Shown here one piece after another: positions 1 through 7,811 of a DNA stretch of 64,000 bases. Location: contig NZ_EQ973490.1 of assembly GCF_000158035.1 (NCBI RefSeq), positions 1,678,537 to 1,742,536 on the forward strand, read 5' to 3'. This DNA is from Bacteroides cellulosilyticus DSM 14838. Its GTDB lineage: Bacteria > Bacteroidota > Bacteroidia > Bacteroidales > Bacteroidaceae. A program made the translations under genes and the position numbers. Position 1 is the stretch's first letter, and each line of letters opens with the position of its first letter. A model generated the notes under the pieces. That model was not told the DNA's origin. It made no database searches and saw nothing but the letters and a program-made list of their open reading frames with translations.

Positions 1-2380
1 AAAATCCCAATCCTACCCCAATAATCAATAATACATATATTATCTGGGCTGTAATACTCTGATACCAAGGGGGAAGAATGATGATACGGATACTTTTGAT
101 TAAATTGTCATTGCTATTTCCTCCATCATTGTATTTTACTTTCAATGTATAATCTCCGGGAGGGATATTTGTAAATTGCGCTTCATTAGAGCGTGTATCC
201 ATCCATACATTATTGAAATTTTCAAGTTTATAAGAATATCTGCAGTTCTCGCCATTAATAAAGTCTGTGGCTACAAAAGAGACTGCAAAGAAATTCTGAT
301 TATGGTTCAACACGATATTTTGAGAATTACTATCTTTTTTCTCAAACTCATGAATGTTATATTCCTTATTGAATATTCTTACTTTTGTAAAGTGAATATC
401 AGGCACAAAGTTGTTTTTCTTTTTTTTCTCTTTTTTTATCCAGACTACGCCATTTACTCCTCCAAAAAAGTATCTGTTGTTTATTTTGTCTTGAAAATAT
501 GCATTATCACTAAATTCTGTTATATCTAAGCCCGTTCTATGATTAAAGTTCCTGAACGTATTCTTTTGGGAATCAAATAATATAATGCCGGTATTGCTGC
601 TTAACCATAGATGTCCTTCTTTGTCTTCAATAATTCCGTGTATTGTATTATTGGGTAAACCTTCATTCTCATTAAAATTCTTATAGTCATAATTACCATT
701 AGATGAGATTTTCAGTTTGGTTAATCCATAACTTGTACCTAACCATATATCTTCATGTTGGTCTTGATATATGCATAATATATCACTCATGGGGGCTATA
801 CCATTTCTATCAAAAGAAATGAAAGAATAATTTTCAGTGCGAGAATTTAATCTGATGACCCCATTACCACGCATTCCAATACAAATAATGGAGTCATTTT
901 CTGGATATATAGAATATATTTGATTGTTTTTCTGTTTATGAGGAACATCAAAATTGAATGCTTGAATCTTTTTAGCTTCAAGGCCTTGTTTCTGTTGTTG
1001 AATGTTTATTTTTAATAAAGTATTTCCTGCACCTACCCACAATAGTGAGTCGTTTGTTTCACACATGGAATGTACATGGGAGATATCTTGATTAGTATTG
1101 TTAGCTAATGAGTGAATTTTATTGTCTGAAAAAGAGTAGTAATTTAATCCAGGTCCATTTGAACCGATCCATAAAATTGGATATACATTACTTGGTGCAA
1201 ATGCAAAAACTTCATTATTCGTAAGTCCTTCTTGTGTTGTAAGGTGTATGACATTATCATTTGAATACTCTTTTGAAGTATCATAATGGTTGATCTTTAT
1301 TATACCATTGTCTTTGGTTCCTAACCATAGAGTATTATATTTATCAGTGTAAACAGCGCGGATCGGCCTTTTCTTGCTGATCGGAAGTTCATTGAGCAAT
1401 ATATTAGTAAATGTATATTCGTCTTTTGTCCAGGCATATACCCCCTGCCCATCTGTACCAATCCAAATAATATCTTGTTGTTTATCTTTCCATAAAGAGA
1501 ATATACCACAATTAATGTTGAACTTCTCTGCTTGGTAATTTTGTTCAGCCATAAGTCGTATAAGACCATTTGTCTCAAATCCGATAAGAACATCGTTGTC
1601 GTCAAAAATAATGGCTCCAATTTTACCACTTTCCTGAATCAATTGCTTTAGCTTTCTGATAAAATGTAGTTTTCCTTTTTCTTTGTAAAATATGTTTCCT
1701 TCAGAATCCACCATAATTATTTTCTCGTCACTGTAAAAGGCATATTTTATAAGGTGGGGATGTGTAAAGTCCGGATGTCTGACAATTTGAGGATTATTTG
1801 TTTTTTTCCCGGATATGGTATACCTTTCCATTATACCTTTATGATTAATCCATATCGTATCTTGAGAATCAACAATAAAACTTGATACATTGTCTAATTC
1901 TTTCTCTTTATAGATAGGGAAGTTTATAAATTTATTGTCTAAGTTCGAATATAGAGATAATGTATTTGGTCTATTGAATACATATAAATAGTCTTGATTG
2001 TCTTTGGCAATATATGAATTTTCACCAAATTCATTATAATATTCCTCTATTGCATTACTTTTTTGCGATAGTTTGTTTAATCCCCATTTAGTGCTAATCC
2101 ATAGGTAGTTATCTGTTTCTATGATTTTTCTGATGACATTGCTTGAAAGGCTATTTTGATTATTGATATCTGGCTTATAGACATATATTTTTTGACTATC
2201 ATACATGTTGAGTCCATCATAAGTACCAATCCATAGGAATCGTTTCTCATCTTGAAATAAGCAAGTTACGGAACTGTTTGATAGACCGTCACGATTACTA
2301 ATTTGCCTAAGGTTATGTGAACTGATATTTTGTATAGAACAAAATAGTAGCAACAAAGATATTTGAATATAATATTTCAT
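1..2380 (-). CDS. Hybrid two-component sensor-regulator (HTCS), N-terminal sensor part, cut by left edge
   Basis: The minus strand is open from an ATG at 2378-2380 to the left edge, giving 793 residues without a stop. It begins with a hydrophobic signal peptide (MKYYIQISLLLLFCS), followed by many two-component-regulator propeller repeats with the typical 'LWIGT.DGL' pattern (for example WIGTYDGLNMYD near the start and IWLGTSYGLTKL later). A Y_Y_Y domain follows, ending with 'NIPPGDYTLKVKYNDGG'. A transmembrane segment (IIYVLLIIGVGLGF) lies at the window edge. In this family the missing part carries HisKA, HATPase, receiver and AraC-type HTH domains. The periplasmic propeller of such proteins binds an oligosaccharide released by the locus and activates the adjacent susC operon. 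It is transcribed divergently from the SusC at 2915, so it is the likely activator of PUL 1. The kinase and DNA-binding parts are not visible. Confidence 0.93.
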   Translation of the reverse strand, partial: MKYYIQISLLLLFCSIQNISSHNLRQISNRDGLSNSSVTCLFQDEKRFLWIGTYDGLNMYDSQKIYVYKPDINNQNSLSSNVIRKIIETDNYLWISTKWGLNKLSQKSNAIEEYYNEFGENSYIAKDNQDYLYVFNRPNTLSLYSNLDNKFINFPIYKEKELDNVSSFIVDSQDTIWINHKGIMERYTISGKKTNNPQIVRHPDFTHPHLIKYAFYSDEKIIMVDSEGNIFYKEKGKLHFIRKLKQLIQESGKIGAIIFDDNDVLIGFETNGLIRLMAEQNYQAEKFNINCGIFSLWKDKQQDIIWIGTDGQGVYAWTKDEYTFTNILLNELPISKKRPIRAVYTDKYNTLWLGTKDNGIIKINHYDTSKEYSNDNVIHLTTQEGLTNNEVFAFAPSNVYPILWIGSNGPGLNYYSFSDNKIHSLANNTNQDISHVHSMCETNDSLLWVGAGNTLLKINIQQQKQGLEAKKIQAFNFDVPHKQKNNQIYSIYPENDSIICIGMRGNGVIRLNSRTENYSFISFDRNGIAPMSDILCIYQDQHEDIWLGTSYGLTKLKISSNGNYDYKNFNENEGLPNNTIHGIIEDKEGHLWLSSNTGIILFDSQKNTFRNFNHRTGLDITEFSDNAYFQDKINNRYFFGGVNGVVWIKKEKKKKNNFVPDIHFTKVRIFNKEYNIHEFEKKDSNSQNIVLNHNQNFFAVSFVATDFINGENCRYSYKLENFNNVWMDTRSNEAQFTNIPPGDYTLKVKYNDGGNSNDNLIKSIRIIILPPWYQSITAQIIYVLLIIGVGLGF

Positions 2381-2420
2381 GAGTAGTAGTCTTCTTGGCA
2401 TTAATAACTTTAACTGGTCA

Positions 2421-2453
2421 ACAAAGATAGTGCTCTGATCGAGTTTTCCCAAA
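2421..2453 (-). promoter_or_regulatory. Bacteroides-type promoter of the divergent HTCS gene
   Basis: Read on the minus strand the site is TTTG, 20 bases, TATCTTTGT. This matches the Bacteroides primary-sigma consensus (TTTG, 19-21 bases, TAnnTTTG) exactly. It lies about 40 bases upstream of the HTCS start codon, fitting constitutive low-level expression of the sensor. Confidence 0.8.
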
Positions 2454-2552
2454 TTCTATTTGGTTGAATTTCTATTTTAATAAGATGAGATTTAGTTAAA
2501 ACTTAAGTTTTATGATTGAGGGGATAACTCCCGTTAAAAGGCAGTTGTATTC

Positions 2553-2640
2553 GATTTCGCCATAAATGTATTCTCTTTGCGCATTGCGGATATAAGCATG
2601 ATATTGGCGAGATCTTGTATATATGCGTATCGCTTATGCG
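2553..2640 (+). promoter_or_regulatory. Candidate HTCS operator: dyad plus direct repeat upstream of susC
   Basis: GATTTCGCCA (2553-2562) and TGGCGAGATC (2605-2614) form an inverted repeat with one mismatch, arm centres 52 bp apart. Close behind, TATGCG occurs twice (2622-2627 and 2635-2640) with a 13-bp period, just before the -7-like element at 2642. The position suits an activator site for the AraC-type HTH of the divergent HTCS. The binding role is inferred from position only. Confidence 0.4.
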
Positions 2641-2641
2641 C

Positions 2642-2650
2642 TAATTTTGC
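2642..2650 (+). promoter_or_regulatory. Probable -7 element of the PUL 1 susC promoter
   Basis: TAATTTTGC matches TAnnTTTG followed by a pyrimidine. No good TTTG lies 19-21 bases upstream, which fits an activator-dependent promoter. It would give a leader of more than 200 bases before the SusC start. Confidence 0.5.
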
Positions 2651-2914
2651 ATGTAGAAACAACATTAAACGTTTTCAATAGTGTATTAGTTTTTTTTATG
2701 GGTATTGAGAAAAGATACTATATTATTAATTTCTAAAAATAACGATGAATATGGAAAAACACTCTTTAATTTTTGGAGGTATTGCTAAAAAAATATCATT
2801 AGAATACTTTTTGATAATTTGAGTTTTGGTGAATTATGTATACTGATACTTTAATGGTATTTATCTTTTTAATAAATGCTTTTTAAAAACAGAACCAATT
2901 TAAAATATATTAAT

Positions 2915-5900
2915 ATGAAAAACATTTTTATGCTAACAAACAAAAGTGAACGAAAAATAGGAGGAAAAAGGTTTTCTGTAATCCTACTATTGTTGTGTTT
3001 ATCTCTGTTTACTGTTTATGGTCAGGGAAAGAAAAATATTAAAGGATTAGTCACTGATGAGAAGAATGAACCGTTAATAGGAGTCAGTGTAGTGGAAGTT
3101 GGTACTTCTAATGGTACAATAACAGATGTAGATGGAAAGTTTGAAATAAATGTTTCATCAAATTCGACTTTAAAGTTTAGCTATATTGGTTACAATGTTC
3201 TTGAGAAAAAGATTGGTACGCAAACGGTGATGAATGTTGTTTTAACTGAGGCTGCCTCAGAATTGGATGAGGTTGTAGTTGTAGGCTATGGAACTGTAAA
3301 AAAGCGTGATTTGACAGGCTCTGTTACTTCTGTTGATTCTGAAAAACTCTTGCAGAGTCCGGCATTATCTGCAGCGGAGGCTATTCAGGGTAAAGTTCCG
3401 GGTGTATTGATACAGAACACAAGCTGGACTCCGGGAGCTACTCCGTCTATTCTTATTCGTGGTACACGTTCTATCAAAGCAGGCAATGATCCGTTGTATG
3501 TTGTGGATGGTATTCCTATTTCAACAGCTCCTAATTTGTTTGCACCTGGTGATATAGAATCAATAGAGGTGCTTAAGGATGCCTCAGCTACTGCTATTTA
3601 TGGATCCAGAGGTGCTAATGGAGTTATCATAATCTCAACGAAGAAAGGTAAGAAAGGGAAAGTGCAGGTTGACTATAATGGCTATTATGGTATTCAGACC
3701 ATTCAAAACAAGTTGGAATTAATGGATGGAGCAGAATATGCGGAGTATGTGCGTGAAGCTTATAGAGCAGCTGGACAATACGATTCAGCACTGCCTAATA
3801 TGGAACTGGATAAAACATTACCCTCGTTTACTGGTGATGATTATACTTGGCAATCTATTGCAATGGCTTATGATGAAAACGGTAATTATGATTCCAGCAA
3901 AGTACGTTCCGGTGCTTTGTGGTGGAACGAAGTAGAACGTACAGGTATAGTGACTGATCACCAACTCGGCATTAGAGGAGGAGGTGATAAAATGCAGTTT
4001 GCTTTTAATACTACATACTTCAAGAATGAAGGTATTTATAAGAATCAAGATTACTCACGCTATACAGTAAAGTTGAGTGTTGATGCAGAAGTAACTAATT
4101 GGTTGAAGATAGGCGGACAGTCGCACTTCAGTCATTCATTACAGAATAGAGGTTCTAACTTCCAGGATTGTTGGCGTGTGAATCCACTTGGACGATTGTA
4201 TGATGATGATGGAGTTCCTACATTGATGACTTCAGGAGGTGATTCTCAATGGTGGAATCCTCTTCAATACTTAGAACCTAACGCAGTGGTTAATCCTTTG
4301 AAAATTAACCGTTTCTTAGGTAGTTATTATGGGGAAATCAAGCTTCCATTAGATGGACTTAAGTATCGTGCAAATATTGGAATTGATTTTCATTCTCGTC
4401 AGGATTATTCCTTCTTATCTTCAAATGCAAGACAGGGCAATCCTAATCAGGCAAAAAATGCTACTCAACAAACTTATGCTTATACCTTTGAAAATCTGTT
4501 ATTTTACGATAAGCAGTTTGGAAAACACTCTATCGGAGTTACTTTATTGCAATCTATTCAGCGTAATAGAACCGAAAGTTTAAGTGCTACTGTTCAGGAT
4601 TTACCTTCGGATGATCTGCTTTTTAATGATATTGCATCAGCATTGGATATAACAGGGTATGATAGTAATAATCAAGTATGGAGCCTTGCTTCTTTCATGG
4701 GACGCTTGAATTATAATTATAAAAGCAGGTATTATGCTACATTCTCAATGCGTTATGATGGCTCTTCGCGTCTAGCTGATGGACACAAATGGGTTTCTTT
4801 CCCTGCTTTTTCGTTAGCATGGAGAGTAAATGAGGAAAACTTTCTTAAGAATTTTGATAAACTTGATAATTTGAAATTGCGTTTTGGATATGGTGTAACT
4901 GCCAACACTTCTATTAATCCTTATCAAACAAAAGGATTGTTATCAAAGAAGTACTATAATTATGGAGAAAATATGGTTATTGGTTACACTTCCTCTAGTT
5001 TACCGGATAAAACATTGACTTGGGAAACTACCGGGCAATGGAATGTAGGGGTTGATTTCAGTTTTTTCCGTGGACGTTTGAGTGGAACAGTTGATGCTTA
5101 TCTGCAAAATACACATGATTTGCTGCTTGACCGTCAGTTACCTGCTGTCTCTGGCTATACGAGTGTACTTACTAATGTTGGTAAAACAAGAAATAAAGGT
5201 ATTGAGGTTAGTTTGTCTACGGTAAATATACAAAATAAAGATTTCACATGGTCTACAGACTTTATGTATTCAACTAATAAGGAAGAAATTGTAGAATTGT
5301 ATAATGGAAAAGTAGATGATATAGGTAATAGCTGGTTTATAGGTGAAGCGCTTGGAGTATATTATGATTATAAGAAAATAGGCATCTGGCAGGATTCTCC
5401 GGAGGATCTTGCTGAAATTGAAAAATATAATAAGAATGGTCACAAATTTGCACCAGGAATGATTAAATTGTTGGATATCGATGGAGATCATAAAATTACC
5501 GCAGACAATGATCGTATGATCCTTGGACAAAAACGTCCCAAACATATTTTTAATCTTAGCAATACATTTGTTTATAAAGGCTTTGATCTGAATATTGTTC
5601 TTTATGGAACCTTAGGCGGAATGTTGAGAAATGCAGTTCGCGTGAATCATCAGTCCTATCGTAATAATAGTGTGAAATTTGATTATTGGACTCCAAACAA
5701 TCCGACTAATGCTTATCCTCGCCCTAACAGACTGTATGATAATATAGAGTATGAGTCCTCATTGTATTATGAAAAATCGGATTTTTTACGTGTAAAAACG
5801 ATAACATTAGGGTATACATTGCCTAAGAATCTGGTTAATAAAGCAACTTTATCTAATTGCCGATTATATGTTACTGCCCAGAATCCTCTTGTATTTACAA

Positions 5901-5989
5901 ACTATACAGGAGTCGATCCGGAAGGAGCAGCAACCTATGCTTCACCGAGTGTAAGCAGTTGGATATTTGGTGTGAATGTTTCTTTTTAA
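2915..5989 (+). CDS. SusC-like TonB-dependent outer-membrane glycan transporter (PUL 1)
   Basis: A TonB-dependent barrel that imports oligosaccharides across the outer membrane, with SusD as its lid. The frame opens at 2876, but the ATG at 2915 gives a better N-terminus (MKNIFMLTNKSERK, then a hydrophobic signal ending FTVYGQ), and its MKN start resembles the SusC at 50733. After the signal comes a carboxypeptidase-regulatory-like domain (about residues 40-115), then the SusC hallmark DEVVVVGYGT near residue 118, the plug domain (PLYVVDGIPI, SATAIYGSRGANGVIIISTK) and a long barrel ending in the aromatic FGVNVSF. Length (1024 residues) is normal. It is followed 20 bases later by its SusD partner. 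Codons are strikingly AT-rich compared with the SusC at 37193. Confidence 0.96.
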   Translation: MKNIFMLTNKSERKIGGKRFSVILLLLCLSLFTVYGQGKKNIKGLVTDEKNEPLIGVSVVEVGTSNGTITDVDGKFEINVSSNSTLKFSYIGYNVLEKKIGTQTVMNVVLTEAASELDEVVVVGYGTVKKRDLTGSVTSVDSEKLLQSPALSAAEAIQGKVPGVLIQNTSWTPGATPSILIRGTRSIKAGNDPLYVVDGIPISTAPNLFAPGDIESIEVLKDASATAIYGSRGANGVIIISTKKGKKGKVQVDYNGYYGIQTIQNKLELMDGAEYAEYVREAYRAAGQYDSALPNMELDKTLPSFTGDDYTWQSIAMAYDENGNYDSSKVRSGALWWNEVERTGIVTDHQLGIRGGGDKMQFAFNTTYFKNEGIYKNQDYSRYTVKLSVDAEVTNWLKIGGQSHFSHSLQNRGSNFQDCWRVNPLGRLYDDDGVPTLMTSGGDSQWWNPLQYLEPNAVVNPLKINRFLGSYYGEIKLPLDGLKYRANIGIDFHSRQDYSFLSSNARQGNPNQAKNATQQTYAYTFENLLFYDKQFGKHSIGVTLLQSIQRNRTESLSATVQDLPSDDLLFNDIASALDITGYDSNNQVWSLASFMGRLNYNYKSRYYATFSMRYDGSSRLADGHKWVSFPAFSLAWRVNEENFLKNFDKLDNLKLRFGYGVTANTSINPYQTKGLLSKKYYNYGENMVIGYTSSSLPDKTLTWETTGQWNVGVDFSFFRGRLSGTVDAYLQNTHDLLLDRQLPAVSGYTSVLTNVGKTRNKGIEVSLSTVNIQNKDFTWSTDFMYSTNKEEIVELYNGKVDDIGNSWFIGEALGVYYDYKKIGIWQDSPEDLAEIEKYNKNGHKFAPGMIKLLDIDGDHKITADNDRMILGQKRPKHIFNLSNTFVYKGFDLNIVLYGTLGGMLRNAVRVNHQSYRNNSVKFDYWTPNNPTNAYPRPNRLYDNIEYESSLYYEKSDFLRVKTITLGYTLPKNLVNKATLSNCRLYVTAQNPLVFTNYTGVDPEGAATYASPSVSSWIFGVNVSF

Positions 5990-6009
5990 ACTAATAAAAT
6001 AAGAATAAA

Positions 6010-7735
6010 ATGAAAGCTGTAAAATATAGAAAAAGTATCGGCATAATTCTTACGATAGCTTGCGGGTTTACCTCCCTAACAAATACTGGTTGTGATGATT
6101 TTCTCTCTGAGAAAGAAGTTCCCCGTATCACAAGTGATTTTTATAAAACAGAACAAGGCATACTGGCTGCTGTTGATGCTACATATGCTTATATGCGTTT
6201 TGGAGTTGGTGGGGAGTTCTCTAATGTTCTTACAGAGTTAGGTACTGACCTGATAACAGGTGCAGAGGGAGCATTAAGTTATCCGTATAACTTATATAGT
6301 GCAACTTTGTCACCAACAGAATCGAAATTGTATAGTTTGTGGGAAAATCATTATAAAGCTATCGGAGTGACAAATCTTGTCTTAGACGCACTGCCGGAAG
6401 CAAGTATATCGGAGGCTGAGAAAGAGAGCTATGGTGCTGAAATGAATTTCTTTCGTGCATACTTTTATTTCGATTTAGTTCAGCAATTTGGTAAGATACC
6501 TTTGGTCACTGAAGCAATACAAGAACCTCAGACAGACTTTAAACGTTCTTCTGTTGCAGATGTTTATAAGCTAATTGTTAGCGATTTAAGATATGCAGCA
6601 GAACATCTCAGGGAATCAGCTACAGGTACGGATCAAAGTAAGGCTACTAAATATGCCGCTGCTCATCTATTATCTAAAGTTTATCTTACACGTGGTAGTG
6701 CAATAACTGATCAGCGTGGGCAATTGTCAACTGATATGGATAGTGCTTATTACTATGCTAGAAGAGTGATAGATAGTTCTAAATATACTCTGTTAAATAA
6801 CTATTCAGATTTGTGGGATGTTAACAATATGGGGAATAGTGAGGTTATCTTTTCTATTCAGTTTACTCTTGATCCGATATATAATGGAGATGGGAACAAA
6901 TCTCATTTATATTGGGGGTCATGGTATGAAGATCAACCTGGTATGATGCGTGATATAGCTAATGGTCGTCCTTATCGTTTTCATCGTGCTACCAATAAAA
7001 CGATGTTTGAGTTGTTTGACCGCAAAAATGATTCCCGTTTTTATAAGAGTTTTAAATGGACCTATTATTGTAATAAAGCGACTTCTTCCTTGGCTATAGG
7101 AGATACTGCAATCTATTATAGCTTAAATGCTCCCAAAAATAGAACATATAAGTATAAATATTTTCAATGGAATAAGAATGATCCAAGTAAAAATAACAGA
7201 TATTATCCTATTTTGCTGAAATACGAGGATCCATTAAGAGAAACAGCAAATGAACAAAAAGGTGTACGTGAATGGGTACGTATGCGTCTTGGCGAGACTT
7301 ATTTGATTGCTGCGGAAGCGGCAGGTCGTAAGGGGGACTATAATTTAGCTGCTGATTTGATTAATATTATTCGTGAACGTGCTTCCTGGAAAGCTGGCGA
7401 GAAAAAGGTACCTCAATATTGGCTAGAAGAAGGTGGTGAGATGGAAAATACAGAATCTACTTATGAAAATATAAAAGTGACGGCAGATGACCTGAAGATG
7501 AATTTTGTAGATTTTATGTTGGATGAAAGAGGGCGTGAGCTTTTAGGTGAATATACAAGATGGGAGGATCTGGTGCGTTGTGAGAAATTAATTGAGTATG
7601 TAAAAAAAATGGAATCCTGATGCAATGAAGAATATTCAAGAGTATCACAAATTGCGTCCAATTCCTCAAAAGCATATTGACCGACTGAATCCTCGTGGTT
7701 CTGATGAGGAAGAACAGAATCCTGGATATTTCTAA
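6010..7735 (+). CDS. SusD-like glycan-binding lipoprotein with a frameshift in an A8 tract
   Basis: SusD proteins are surface lipoproteins that cap the SusC barrel. The protein starts MKAVKYRKSIGII with a lipobox around TSLTNTGC, then DDFLSEKEVP, typical of SusD. Helical TPR-like SusD motifs follow (AEMNFFRAYFYFDLVQQFG; LGETYLIAAEAAGRKGDY). Read directly, the frame stops at 7620 after 536 residues. Immediately beyond, the +1 frame continues with a canonical SusD C-terminus (WNPDAMKNIQEYHK, LRPIPQKHIDRLNP, QNPGYF) to a stop at 7733-7735. The switch point is a run of eight A at 7602-7609. With seven A the gene would be one 574-residue frame. This is a sequencing error, a real mutation, or length variation in the A tract; a protein ending at 7620 would lack about 39 residues. 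Confidence 0.93.
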
Positions 7736-7760
7736 TTATAACTAAATAGTTATGCAATGT

Positions 7761-7792
7761 AAGGAGTTAGTTCATTATTGAACTAACTTCTT
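7761..7792 (+). terminator. Hairpin between SusD and downstream enzymes
   Basis: GTTAGTTCA and TGAACTAAC form a perfect 9-bp stem with a 4-base loop, extendable to 14 bp with one mismatch. It sits 25 bases after the true SusD stop, and A/T-rich sequence follows. It could terminate part of the transcription, or protect the 3' end of the susCD message so that susCD is made in excess over the enzymes. There is no strong U-tract. Confidence 0.55.
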
Positions 7793-7811
7793 ATTAAAGA
7801 GATTTTTATTT

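Larger units (their letters stand above)
2381..2914. other. Intergenic control region between HTCS and PUL 1 operon
   Basis: This AT-rich stretch has no plausible gene. It carries a consensus promoter firing left into the HTCS gene, a dyad and a short direct repeat near the middle, and a -7-like element pointing right. From 2651 to 2914 it would be a long untranslated leader for susC, very A/T-rich, with no recognisable riboswitch. Confidence 0.6.

Noticed and set aside
176..529. Plus-strand open frame of 117 codons near the left edge
   Set aside because: It lies opposite the Y_Y_Y region of the minus-strand HTCS, whose frame is continuous and well supported.
2651..2914. Riboswitch in the long susC leader
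   Set aside because: The leader is A/T-rich with no recognised aptamer pattern or compact stems.
7461..7757. Minus-strand open frame spanning the SusD 3' end
   Set aside because: The sense strand here encodes the SusD C-terminus across the frameshift, which explains the sequence better.
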